A DNA stretch of 64,000 nt from JACPPO01 sp965262505 (GTDB taxonomy: Bacteria > Acidobacteriota > Vicinamibacteria > Vicinamibacterales > UBA2999), in assembly GCA_965262505.1 (NCBI GenBank), contig CBDHFM010000030.1, positions 5,084,001-5,148,000 of the forward strand, written 5' to 3'. Positions 18,068 to 26,748 of this stretch are shown here, piece by piece; within the stretch, counting starts at the first letter, position 1; each line of letters begins with the position of its first letter. The notes under the pieces were generated by a model. It saw only the letters and a list, made by a program, of their open reading frames with translations. It was not told the DNA's origin and made no database searches. The position numbers were made by a program, and so were the translations under genes.

Positions 18068-18755
18068 TTCGAGAAGATCCGCGCGCTACACTGCGGCTTT
18101 CCAGGAGGACGTACCGTGACCAGACCTGTTGTGGGGGCGGCGCTGACCGCGCTGATCGTCGTCGTCGGATTCGTCGCGCAGCCCTGGGCCCAGTCCGCCG
18201 AGGCCGTGGATCTCGAGGCGATCGTGCGTATCAAGGCCGAAGGGTTGGAGCGTTCCGAGGTCATGGACACGCTCTGGTATCTGACCGACCGCTACGGCGC
18301 GCGGCTGACCAATTCGCCGGGCATGCACGAGGCTGCCGCGTGGGCGGCGGATCGCCTGCGCGGGTGGGGGCTGGACCGCGTCTACACCGAAGACTGGGGT
18401 CCCTTCGGGCAAGGCTGGGCTAACGAGCGGATCGCCGCCAATGTCGTCGCGCCGGTCCCGTTTCCGCTCACGGCGTTCGCGCAGGCGTGGACGCCGGGCA
18501 CCGCGGGCGAGATCACCGGGGATGCCGTGCTCGCGGTCATCGCCACCGAGGCCGACTTTGACGAATGGCGCGGCCGCCTGGACGGGCAAATCGTGCTGGC
18601 GTCACGGCCGCTGGAGGTCGACGTCCTGTTCGACCCGCTCGGCCGACGACTGACCGGCTAGGAGCTCGAGAACCTGGAGCCGGAGCGTGTCGTGCCGCCA
18701 CGGACCGGCCGCGGCGGTCGGGGTGGCGGTGGGAACTTCGCGCTGCGGCGCAGGC

Positions 18756-18763
18756 AGTTTTTC
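18756..18763. repeat. 8-bp target duplication, left copy
   Basis: AGTTTTTC abuts the left end of the ISL3 element and is repeated exactly at 20210-20217, the 8-bp duplication expected for ISL3. Confidence 0.93.
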
Positions 18764-18769
18764 GGTTCT

Positions 18770-20041
18770 TCACCGATTTGAGTACAGCTCCTGAGGCTGC
18801 AGAAAGCGCGCGAGATCGCGGCCAGAGCGAATTGGTCGCGCCGTGGCCCACTTCAGTTTCAGCAGCAGCATCGGTTCATCGCGCAGGCCTCGCGCGCGGC
18901 GAAGGACGGCCTTGATAGTGGTGTTCAGGGACTCGACGACGCCGAACCGGACCGGATGGTCGCAGTAGGCGGCGATGCCGTCGAAGTGGTTGACCAGGGT
19001 GTCGCCGAGCCGTTCCATCTCGGGCAACCGTTGCCAGCGTAGCGCCTTGAGCCAGCCGAAGAGGAACCGCGCCACGCCATCGCGGGTCTTGTAGGTCCAG
19101 AGGCGATCGAGTTGCTCGCGCAAGACGTATGCTTGACACAACCGCCGGTTGGCCGCAAAGAGCTGCGCTAGTTCGCCCCGCTTCGACCCTCGCACGGTCT
19201 TCCAGCGTCGCAACAGCAACCAGCGCTTGCCTCGACCAAAGGCCCGCATGACGGCACCTGCGCGAAAGAACTCCTGTCGCCGCACGTCGTCCAGCGCGGC
19301 GGAGGCGTGCTGCAGGACGTGGAACGTATCGAACACGATCTCCGCTGTCGGCAACTGGTGCGCCACGGCGTTGACGTAGGGCCGATGCAGGTCCGTACAG
19401 ACCGCCTCGACCGCGGCGCGTTGCCGGGCATCGAGGCACGTCGTCAACAACCCCGCCAAGCTGGTTTCCGTCCGGTCTTTGGCCAAGCCGAGCACCTCAC
19501 CGTGCACGAGGTCCGACAGCACCGCGTAGAACTTCTGCGCCTTGCCGCGGTGAATCTCGTCCGCGCCCAGGTGCCGGGGACGACGGCGGGGACGGTGGGC
19601 GTCCCACTCGCGCAGGAACGCGTGCTCTGCGCGCCTGGCTTTCCCTCAACTGACGCCATGGCGGACCGCCGCATGCGATGTCGGCATCGACTGACAGTCC
19701 ACCCCGATCTGTTGTCGCAGGCGTCGCGTCACCCGGGCCTTCGCGTCGGCGAACGCGATCGCTTCCGTGCGGATGCCGCACTGCCGACACCGCACCCGAC
19801 GCTGCGCATAGATCAGCGTGACCGGATGCGAAGCCCAGGGCAGATCGTCCCACGTCCGATCGCGCGCCGACCGCACACGCCGGGTCCGACGACCGCAGCC
19901 ACTGCAGCCGTAGCCCAGGCTTCCTCGGCGCTCGATCCGGATCGTCACCCGGCTGTCAACGGCCTCGCCGTCACTCTCGGTCGTCACGACCCGGAACCCC
20001 GCCAACCCCAGAATCCACGTACAATTCCGCTGCGATCCCAC
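18770..20041 (-). pseudogene. ISL3 transposase with one in-frame TGA
   Basis: From a GTG at 20041 (GGGAGG upstream) the frame encodes the ISL3 N-terminal zinc-binding region (GCSGCGRRT, RVRCRQCG). A TGA at 19646-19648 then stops it (HGVS-stop-GKARRAEH), after which the same frame continues to 18770 with the DDE domain (LGADEIHRGKAQKFYAVLSD, VCTDLHRPYVNAV, NHFDGIAAYCDHPVRFGVVE). The missing residue is most simply Trp (TGG to TGA). About 423 codons would be normal for the family. One substitution separates it from an intact gene. Confidence 0.9.
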
Positions 20042-20109
20042 CGGTCCTCCCTTGTTGTTTGCACATCAAGAGAAGATGGCACCGGATGGTCCGGTGTACG
20101 TGGGATCGC

Positions 20110-20177
20110 GCTGAGGACCCGGCCGCCGAGCAGGCCCCCCCAAGAGCGGGGCCACCGTAGGCGGCCGGGTCCTCAGC
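20110..20177. repeat. 18-bp perfect inverted repeat upstream of ISL3 transposase
   Basis: GCTGAGGACCCGGCCGCC (20110-20127) pairs exactly with 20160-20177 across a 32-nt loop, between the IS end and the transposase start. It would form a very stable hairpin in transcripts entering from outside and may protect against external activation (inference). Confidence 0.8.
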
Positions 20178-20209
20178 TCAAATGCGTGTACTCAAATCGA
20201 CGAAGAGCC

Positions 20210-20217
20210 AGTTTTTC
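20210..20217. repeat. 8-bp target duplication, right copy
   Basis: AGTTTTTC, identical to 18756-18763. Confidence 0.93.
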
Positions 20218-20357
20218 GCGCAGGAGCATGTGGCGGCCGTGCTCGATCCTGGGTTCGGGCGCAACGACCACGGCGCGGTTCGGGTGACCGGCCCCCAGCA
20301 GAATCGCGATCCAGACGCCATGCCGGTGGCGCCCGCCGTGTCGACCGCCACGAGCTG

Positions 20358-20654
20358 ATACGGGAGCCACGATTGCGCCGCTTCCCGCAAGCGCGCCATG
20401 AACGCCTCCGTCGTCTCGTGCAGCTCGTAGTAGGACGGTTGCGAGGAGTCCTCGTCTACATCGACAACACAGAACTCGCCCGCGTTGCGTTGCAAAGCAT
20501 CCTCGATTGAACGGACACAGAGGATGTGATCGATGGACTGCCAGCGCGCAGGCCGCGTTTCCGCGATCACAATCACGGCCGCGCGGACAAAGCTCTCGTG
20601 CCGGGCGGCGGCATCGAAGAAGCGGAGGCACTCGAGCGGCGGCAGGGCGTGCAT
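20358..20654 (-). pseudogene. Chimeric remnant with LysR-like N-terminus
   Basis: The minus strand reads MHALPPLECLRFFDAAARHE, which resembles the start of GcvA-type LysR regulators. It then runs into unrelated sequence (ETRPARWQSIDHILC, FMARLREAAQSWLPYQLV) that I cannot assign. It is probably a fusion of gene fragments next to the decayed M28 3' end and not a functional gene. Confidence 0.3.
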
Positions 20655-21086
20655 GGTCGTCGTGGCCGGGCGGCGCCGGCCAGCCTATGGCCTATAGACA
20701 TTAGTATTCCAGTGGCCAATCTCTTCTTTCCCTACATGCCAGCGAGGGCCGTCCGCCGCGTCGACGTACCTCTCATCAGCATCTTCGAAATCTTGCTCAA
20801 TACCGTACTGTCTGGCGCGCCGCGGATCGGCGGATCGGGCGGCTGTCGACGGCGGCCGGCTCGCGGCGAGGGTGGCCAAAAACCTCACTTCGATGTGCGA
20901 TTATCTTGAGGGGTTGGTCCCGGTGATGGCCCGCGCGCCGAATCACGGAGGTGGGCATTGAGTACGCCGACCAGAATGGCTGAACTGGATCGACTCGAGC
21001 ACGGTCTGAGAGATCGGGATACGCATCGGGCCGCACTGGGCCGATCGCCTGTTACGGCACAGCCCGGCGGACTCGTATCTTCAACG
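20655..21086. other. No recognisable gene
   Basis: Only short overlapping frames without coding character are seen on either strand. No repeats or terminal inverted repeats were found. Confidence 0.5.
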
Positions 21087-21188
21087 ATGGCCCGGCTCTG
21101 GCTTGTTGCCGGCTTGGGGGCAATCCTGGGCGCGATCGCGGCGTGGTTGCTCGTGAGGGGCGGCAAGCCGACAGACGGCGAGCGGTGA
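21087..21188 (+). CDS. Possible 33-residue membrane peptide
   Basis: An ATG at 21087 opens MARLWLVAGLGAILGAIAAW followed by a short basic tail: one transmembrane helix of about 18 residues. A longer in-frame reading exists from a TTG at 20958. No ribosome site is obvious, and the surroundings are decayed, so it may be chance. Confidence 0.25.
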   Translation: MARLWLVAGLGAILGAIAAWLLVRGGKPTDGER

Positions 21189-21216
21189 TCAGGGTATCAA
21201 GTTGAGGCTGACGGCC

Positions 21217-21424
21217 GTTTCTGATGTCCAGCATGGCGAGGTCACGATGGGCTCGAGCCCAGTATCTTGGGGGTAGATCGACTAGTTTTTCGTCAACTTG
21301 ACTGTGAGCATCATTCCGCTGCCTGCCGAGGTCGCTCGGTGACACTGGTGGGTGCCGGCGGATGGTGGCCTGACCGGCAACTTGACTGACCTACGGTCCT
21401 CGCTACTGATCTGTCGGTCACGGC
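21217..21424 (+). other. Orphan IS110 left-end-like segment
   Basis: About 208 bp match the non-coding stretch leading into the IS110 element at 58152-58365 (for example GATGTCCAGCATGGCG, CCCAGTATCTTGGGGGT, TCAACTTGACTGTGAGCAT, CGGTCCTCGCTA-TGATCTG), with scattered substitutions. No transposase follows; the similarity stops near CTGTCGGTCA. Confidence 0.65.
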
Positions 21425-21655
21425 CCGTCGTCGGCTCGAATGTCACGTTCTTTGGTGGGGAAGTCGGCTGCAAGATTCTGATCGAAGGTCTCTCGAAGGA
21501 CATCGATCGGCACGTCAGCCAGTCAACAGTCGCGAAGCTTCCAGCGTTCTTTGAGCAGTGCCATCTGCTCCACCGGTGTAGACAGCGGCCTGAAGCGGTC
21601 CGCATTCGTAAGCCTCTCACCGACCGATCTTGGAGGACCCTGCTGTAGGGACCGA
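21418..21655 (-). pseudogene. Unidentified gene fragment with an in-frame stop
   Basis: On the minus strand a natural-looking sequence reads GERLTNADRFRPLSTPVEQM, ALLKERWKLRDC, then TGA at 21523-21525, then continues in frame LADVPIDVLRETFDQNLAAD to a stop at 21418. It looks like the C-terminus of a charged soluble protein, damaged by a nonsense change. I cannot name the family. Confidence 0.4.
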
Positions 21656-21699
21656 TGACGCCGCGAACATGACGCGCCTGGGAGGCCGACGGCTGGTCA

Positions 21700-21770
21700 C
21701 GGGGGCACCGGCCGATCCCGGCCCGCCCATGGGATGTCCTCGGCCCCACCGGCACGGGAAAAACCACGAC
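21700..21770 (+). other. Possible P-loop coding remnant
   Basis: In one frame just upstream of AsnB the sequence reads PWDVLGPTGTGKTTTLVSEG, a Walker A loop as in secretion or pilus ATPases. No flanking domain sequence is present, so it may be a short relic or coincidence. Confidence 0.25.
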
Positions 21771-21796
21771 GCTGGTATCCGAAGGGGTGGACATCC

Positions 21797-23752
21797 ATGT
21801 GCGGAATCGCGGGTGAGTTCGCGTTCGAGCGGGAACAGGTCACGGCCGCCGCCAGCCGGATGGTCGCGACGCTGCGCCACCGCGGCCCGGACAGCAGCGG
21901 CCACTACGTCAGTCCCGCCAAGAACGTCCTTCTCGTCAATACCCGCCTCGCGATCGTCGACGTCGGCGGCGGCACGCAGCCGCTCAGGAATGAGGACGGG
22001 GCCGTCTGGATCACGTTCAACGGGGAAATCTACGGATTCGCTGCCCTTGCACGGCAACTGGAACGCCAGGGCCATCGTCTGCGGACCCGGTGCGACACCG
22101 AAGTTATCGTGCATTTGTACGAGGAGTATGGAGAGGCGTTCGTCGAGCATCTGCGCGGGGAATTCGCCTTCGCGCTGTACGACCAGCGACACCACACCCT
22201 CTGGCTCGGCCGCGATCGGTTCGGCGTCAAGCCGCTGTACTACGCCTTGTCACCCCGATCGCTCCTGTTCGGGTCGGAGATCAAGGCCATCTTCAGCAGT
22301 CCGGGCATCACGCGAGCCCTGAACCCGTCATTCATCTATGCCTATCTCCACGGGCTACTGCCGCCAGACGAGACCGCGTTCGTCGGGGTCCGCCAAGTCG
22401 AACCCGGGTGCCTGTTGCGCGTGACGGCGGCGGGCGTCGAGTCGCGCCGATACTGGCGACCTCGGTTTGCCGCGACGCCGGCGGCCGCCGATTCGTCGGT
22501 GACAGATCGGGAGTCCGTCGATGAGTTCCGCCGGCTGTTCGCCGAAGCCGTCGATCTGCGCCTGCAGGGCGATCAGGCACCGGGAGTCTACCTCTCCGGT
22601 GGATTGGACTCGACGGCGGTCGCGACCCAGGCTGCGCGATTGTCCGGCCGCGCCGTGAAGGCGTTTACCGTCGCGTTTGATGATCCCGCCTACGACGAGT
22701 CGGCGCGCGCGGCCGCCACGGCGCAGCAGCACGCGCTCGACCACCACGTGGTGACGATTCCGGCGGCCGGGCTCGCCCCGCATTTCCTGCGCTCGCTCTG
22801 GCACTGCGAAATGCCGGTGGTGAACGGGCATGGGGCGGCCAAGTTGTTGCTCTCCGGCCTCGCGTCGCAGCACGTGAAGTCCGTGCTCACGGGCGAGGGG
22901 GCCGACGAGCTCCTGGCCGGATACGATCTCTTTCGCCATCAGGCCCTGCTCGAACGCGTACGCCGCGACCCGCGGAACCGTGCCCTTCGTGCCCAGATGC
23001 GCCGGTTCCTCAAGTCCGTGGATCTGCTGTCGGGCACCGTCAGAGCCACGGACTACGCGGAGTACGACCGCGTGGTGGAGCGCTTTGGCGCGTATCCCTA
23101 TCCCGCGCTCCGGGCGTTGACGCTGCGGCCTGCGGCTCGCGCCGTGCTGTCGCGGGAGTGCCTTCGTGGCCTCGGCGAGAGCGATCCGCTGGAGCAACTC
23201 GCGACGACATGGAGTACGCGGCGCCTGGCAGGCGATGATGCCCTGAGCGCCACGCAGGACTTCTTATGCCGGACCCAGCTACCCAGCTACATCTTGACTT
23301 GCCTCGGGGATCGCCCGGAGATGGCCAACTCCGTCGAGGGCCGCGTGCCGTTTCTCGACCACAAGCTCGCGGAGTTTGCCGGTGGGCTCCCGAGTACGCT
23401 GAAGGTCCGCGACGGGCAGGGGAAGATCCTCTTGCGCGAGGCCCTTGGCCAGTCCCACCCGGCGTACCGGGCCGCCAAGCAGGTCTTCCTCTCGCCTGCG
23501 GCGACTCTGGACCTCCGGAACGAAACGTCGCCGTTGGCTCGGTATCTCGACCGACGCGTGATAGAGGAATGCGGGATCTTCAGTCCCACGATGTTGAGGG
23601 CCGTGAAGCACGCCCAGCCGTGGCTCAGGACGGGGTCCCCTCGCCGCGTGCTCTGCGACGGACTGCTCATATTCGCGATGTCGGTCCATGCCCTGCACGA
23701 ACTGTTCTGTACCAACTTCTGGGGCGCCGTGCAGCGATTCGACCACCACTGA
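21797..23752 (+). CDS. asnB: Asparagine synthase (glutamine-hydrolysing)
   Basis: Translation starts at ATG 21797 so that Cys2 (MCGIAGEF) becomes the N-terminal nucleophile of the class II glutaminase domain; an upstream extension is rejected for that reason. Residues 2-215 are the glutaminase domain (VNTRLAIVDV, WITFNGEIYG). The rest is the synthetase domain with the ATP pyrophosphatase loop YLSGGLDSTAVA near residue 267 and LTGEGADELLAGYD. It converts aspartate, glutamine and ATP to asparagine, glutamate and AMP, or amidates another acid in a natural-product or surface pathway. The length of 651 residues is normal. No partner genes are adjacent. Confidence 0.92.
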   Translation: MCGIAGEFAFEREQVTAAASRMVATLRHRGPDSSGHYVSPAKNVLLVNTRLAIVDVGGGTQPLRNEDGAVWITFNGEIYGFAALARQLERQGHRLRTRCDTEVIVHLYEEYGEAFVEHLRGEFAFALYDQRHHTLWLGRDRFGVKPLYYALSPRSLLFGSEIKAIFSSPGITRALNPSFIYAYLHGLLPPDETAFVGVRQVEPGCLLRVTAAGVESRRYWRPRFAATPAAADSSVTDRESVDEFRRLFAEAVDLRLQGDQAPGVYLSGGLDSTAVATQAARLSGRAVKAFTVAFDDPAYDESARAAATAQQHALDHHVVTIPAAGLAPHFLRSLWHCEMPVVNGHGAAKLLLSGLASQHVKSVLTGEGADELLAGYDLFRHQALLERVRRDPRNRALRAQMRRFLKSVDLLSGTVRATDYAEYDRVVERFGAYPYPALRALTLRPAARAVLSRECLRGLGESDPLEQLATTWSTRRLAGDDALSATQDFLCRTQLPSYILTCLGDRPEMANSVEGRVPFLDHKLAEFAGGLPSTLKVRDGQGKILLREALGQSHPAYRAAKQVFLSPAATLDLRNETSPLARYLDRRVIEECGIFSPTMLRAVKHAQPWLRTGSPRRVLCDGLLIFAMSVHALHELFCTNFWGAVQRFDHH

Positions 23753-23845
23753 CGATGGCTGTTCGACCTGAGCGGCGGTGTTCGGATCTGGCGCCGCCTC
23801 GCAGTCAGCGCTGGGGTATCGCTGTTCTCGTAGCGCAGATCGTCC

Positions 23846-24873
23846 TAAAGCGCTTTTCATGACCGTGTGGCGGCCGCGTACCCGCAGTGCCGAACATAGT
23901 TGCGGCATTCGTCAGGGCTGAAGTGCGCCAAGCACTCGCCGAGGAACGGCCAGAGCGTCTCGGTGCTGCGACAGCGAGCGGTGCGAACGAGGGCCTTGAG
24001 CTTCGCGAAGCAGAGCTCGATGGGATTGAGGTCCGGGCTGTAGGGTGGCAAGTACCAGAGGGTGGCCCCGGCGGCCTGGATGGCGCGTTGGATGCCGGCG
24101 ACCTTGTGGGCCCCGAGATTGTCGGCAATGACGATGTCGCCGGGCTGCAGGGTCGGCACCAGGATCTGTTCGATGTAGGCGCGGAAGCTCTCGCCATCGA
24201 TCGCGCCGTCGAAGACCCCCGGTGCGGTCAGCCCCGTGACCCGCAACGCGGCGAGCAACGTGCTGGTCTGCCAGCGCCCGCAGGGGGCGTGGTCGTGGAC
24301 GCGCGCGCCGCGCGGTGCCCGGCCGTACCGCCGAAGCAGATTGGTGGTGCTGCCGGTTTCGTCCAGAAACACGAGGTGGGCGACATCCCAGGTCGGCGCC
24401 GCCGCGTGCCACGCGACCCGCGCGGCCGCGACGTCAGGCCGATCGTGTTCGGACGGGCGGACCGTGTTTTTTAACGGTCAGGCCGAGGGCCCGCACGGCG
24501 CGCCAGACCGTCGGCACACTCGCGGGCGTGGCGAGGGCGTCCTTCAGCTCAGCCAGCGTGCGATCCGGGTGCGCCGCAATCAGCGCGGCCAAGGTGTGTA
24601 GGTGCGGCTCAAGCATGCCGCGCCGTCCATGTCGCTGGACGCGAGGCGCCACCTCGCCCGTGTCGCGCCGCCGCTGTTTCAGTAGCCGCACCCACGACCC
24701 GCTCACGCGGTACTTCGCCGCCACCTCGGCCGCCGTCATCCCGGCATCGCTGTCGAGGAGCGCCCGCTCTCGCAGATCCATCGAATAGGCACGCATCGGG
24801 CCTCCTGCATCGGTGCGCGCAGAAGTACCACGACCGCCCCAGGTAGTACAAGGCCTATTTGAAAAGCGCTTTA
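23846..24873 (-). mobile_element. IS630-type element b, copy 1 (complete)
   Basis: Inverted ends TAAAGCGCTTTTCA at both sides, within TA target dinucleotides. The 1028-bp element is nearly identical to copy 3 (43101-44129). It lies head-to-head with copy 2. Confidence 0.9.
23857..24796 (-). pseudogene. IS630-type transposase in two frames (copy 1)
   Basis: The first part (MRAYSMDLRERALLDSDAGM) is a helix-turn-helix domain, ending in LTVKKHGPP at an A6 tract near 24468. The second part, one nucleotide out of frame, has the DDE residues: D in FLDETGSTTN, D in VIADNLGAHK, E in PDLNPIELCFAKLK. Compared with copy 3 (A9), the junction AAAAAACACGG is one nucleotide shorter, so a -1 slip no longer joins the parts; a +1 shift would be needed. 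Probably inactive. Confidence 0.85.
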
Positions 24874-24948
24874 GCGGCACTGAAGCAGCCGGTGTAGGAG
24901 CAGGCCCCTCGGCCCGCGGCGGCGAGCCGGTGCCGGGGGGGCGCGCCC

Positions 24949-25357
24949 TTACGCGGTGGTGCGTCGCACGAGGCGGAGGGGCGGCGCGGTGCGCGGGGCG
25001 GCGGCTCCTGCCGGGTGCGTGCGCCCGCGGGGCGCCTGCGCCTGCCGCGCCAGAGAGGCGACGAGCTCATCCTCGGCGTCGAGCAGTTCCTGCTCGTGGA
25101 TGCTGGGGTCGCGGTCGAAGATGGTGCGGCTCGTGTGGCCGGTCAGGCGCATGGCGACCCGCTCGGGCCCGCTGGCGCGGATCAGGGTGCGGGCGGCGGC
25201 GCCGGCACTCGTGGAGGAAGCGGGTCGGCACGCCGGCCGCCTGACAGGCGGTACGCCACGCCGTGCGCCAGCGGCGGATGGGGATGCCGTTGCGGTGGAA
25301 GACGAGCGGGCTCTTGGGATCACGGCGCGCCAACGCCGCGACCAACCGCTAAGCGAC
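24949..25357 (-). pseudogene. Tyrosine recombinase (integrase) C-terminal fragment
   Basis: Two minus frames together give an integrase catalytic region: LVFHRNGIPIRRWRTAW, VPTRFLHECRR, then after a frameshift TLIRASGPERVAMRLTGHTS, IFDRDPSIHEQELL. The HxxR box and the late GH motif are recognisable. The catalytic Tyr region reads IFDRDPSIHEQ here, where the copy at 29353 has IFDRYNIINEQ, so the nucleophile is lost. The N-terminal half is missing. Confidence 0.8.
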
Positions 25358-25382
25358 CTCTAAGCGACCGCTAATCGGCTGC

Positions 25383-26263
25383 TAAAGCGCTTTTCAAATA
25401 GGCCTTGTACTACCTGGGGCGGTCGTGGTACTTCTGCGCGCACCGATGCAGGAGGCCCGATGCGTGCCTATTCGATGGATCTGCGAGAGCGGGCGCTCCT
25501 CGACAGCGATGCCGGGATGACGGCGGCCGAGGTGGCGGCGAAGTACCGCGTGAGCGGGTCGTGGGTGCGGCTACTGAAACAGCGGCGGCGCGACACGGGC
25601 GAGGTGGCGCCTCGCGTCCAGCGACATGGACGGCGCGGCATGCTTGAGCCGCACCTACACACCTTGGCCGCGCTGATTGCGGCGCACCCGGATCGCACGC
25701 TGGCTGAGCTGAAGGACGCCCTCGCCACGCCCGCGAGTGTGCCGACGGTCTGGCGCGCCGTGCGGGCCCTCGGCCTGACCGTTAAAAAACACGGTCCGCC
25801 CGTCCGAACACGATCGGCCTGACGTCGCGGCCGCGCGGGTCGCGTGGCACGCGGCGGCGCCGACCTGGGATGTCGCCCACCTCGTGTTTCTGGACGAAAC
25901 CGGCATCACCACCAATCTGCTTCGGCGGTACGGCCGGGCACCGCGCGGCGCGCGCGTCCACGACCACGCCCCCTGCGGGCGCTGGCAGACCAGCACGTTG
26001 CTCGCCGCGTTGCGGGTCACGGGGCTGACCGCACCGGGGGTCTTCGACGGCGCGATCGATGGCGAGAGCTTCCGCGCCTACATCGAACAGATCCTGGTGC
26101 CGACCCTGCAGCCCGGCGACATCGTCATTGCCGACAATCTCGGGGCCCACAAGGTCGCCGGCATCCAACGCGCCATCCAGGCCGCCGGGGCCACCCTCTG
26201 GTACTTGCCACCCTACAGCCCGGACCTCAATCCCATCGAGCTCTGCTTCGCGAAGCTCAAGGC
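25383..26263 (+). mobile_element. IS630-type element b, copy 2 (3' end missing)
   Basis: The left end TAAAGCGCTTTTCA and about 880 bp match copies 1 and 3. It stops inside the transposase gene at CTCAAGGC (26263), after which unrelated sequence starts. It faces away from copy 1 across a 510-bp stretch of integrase debris. Confidence 0.9.
25460..26263 (+). pseudogene. IS630-type transposase, frameshifted and truncated (copy 2)
   Basis: Same as copy 1 with the A6CAC junction (25783-25795). The second frame holds both catalytic Asp residues and the PDLNPIELCFAKLK Glu, but the last about 40 residues are replaced by foreign sequence. It cannot encode an active enzyme. Confidence 0.88.
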
Positions 26264-26297
26264 TGTGCGTCTCGAATTCCCAATTCTCTCGCTGGAT
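26264..26297. repeat. Dispersed repeat, copy 1 of 2
   Basis: GTGCGTCTCGAATTCCCAAT and the following TCTCTCGCTG occur here and again near 33845-33875, in both cases exactly where a transposase fragment breaks off. It may be an end of an unidentified mobile element. Confidence 0.55.
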
Positions 26298-26720
26298 CGG
26301 GCGGCAGTGCGGCGGCAATCGTGGAGGAAGCGGGTCGGCACGCCGGCTATGCCCCGGACTTCGTTTTCAACTCCGCGTCATGTTCCGTAAGGAACGCTCG
26401 AATTTCATCGGTCATGGCCAGCAACGTGATCCACTGCTCCTTATAGAGCGTGAGCGGGTCGGCACCCCGGCCGCCTGACAGGCGCCGACCACGAGATCGT
26501 ACCGATCCTCAAGCAGGCCGCGCAAGCCGGCGCCCAGTTCCAGGTGAGGCCGAGGATCTCATGCTTGCGCCAGCCGGAGTAGTAGGCCGGCATGGGGTTC
26601 ACGCAGCAGCTCGAAGAGCTGCCAGGAGTCAACGCGATGTCTACCACGCGTGGCGGGCCGAGCGGACGGTCGCGCGACGAGCGCGAAGACAATATGATGC
26701 ACAAGCGTAGCGTGGATGGA
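26298..26720 (-). pseudogene. Integrase debris and unidentified coding fragment
   Basis: Short pieces of the same integrase family recur on the minus strand: the CGGCAATCGTGGAGGAAGCG stretch near 26315, and AYYSGWRKHEILGL (the integrase box I region) near 26565. Between them (26352-26450) a separate natural-looking minus frame reads LYKEQWITLLAMTDEIRAFL followed by TEHDAELKTKSGA, which I cannot assign. Confidence 0.5.
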
Positions 26721-26748
26721 CTCCGAACGTACCGAGCGAGGTTATGAC

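Larger units (their letters stand above)
18764..20209 (-). mobile_element. ISL3-family element, complete
   Basis: This 1446-bp element has 22-bp inverted ends (GGTTCTTCACCGATTTGAGT at left; GGCTCTTCGTCGATTTGAGT reading in from the right; 19 of 22 positions match) and a perfect 8-bp target duplication. The GGCTCTTC start is characteristic of ISL3. It splits the M28 peptidase gene. Confidence 0.95.
18116..20357 (+). pseudogene. Exported M28-type peptidase, broken by a stop and by ISL3 insertion
   Basis: The frame starts with a signal peptide (TRPVVGAALTALIVVVGFVAQPW to AQS) and the N-terminal part of an M28 aminopeptidase-like protein (MDTLWYLTDRYGARLTNSPG, AADRLRGWGLDRVYTEDWGP). An in-frame TAG at 18659-18661 interrupts it, after which the same frame continues (ELENLEPERVVPP). 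The ISL3 element then splits it at 18763/20210. Joining the flanks over the 8-bp duplication keeps the frame: RRRQFFAQEHVAAVLDPGFG. It then degrades by 20357, before the zinc ligands. It is a dead gene with at least three lesions. Confidence 0.8.

Noticed and set aside
19646..19648. TGA in ISL3 transposase considered as selenocysteine
   Set aside because: No reason for Sec in this family, no SECIS-like structure sought or seen, and a TGG-to-TGA change explains it.
24873..25383. Composite transposon formed by IS630 copies 1 and 2
   Set aside because: The enclosed integrase piece is degraded, copy 2 lacks its right end, and both transposases are broken, so no functional unit remains.
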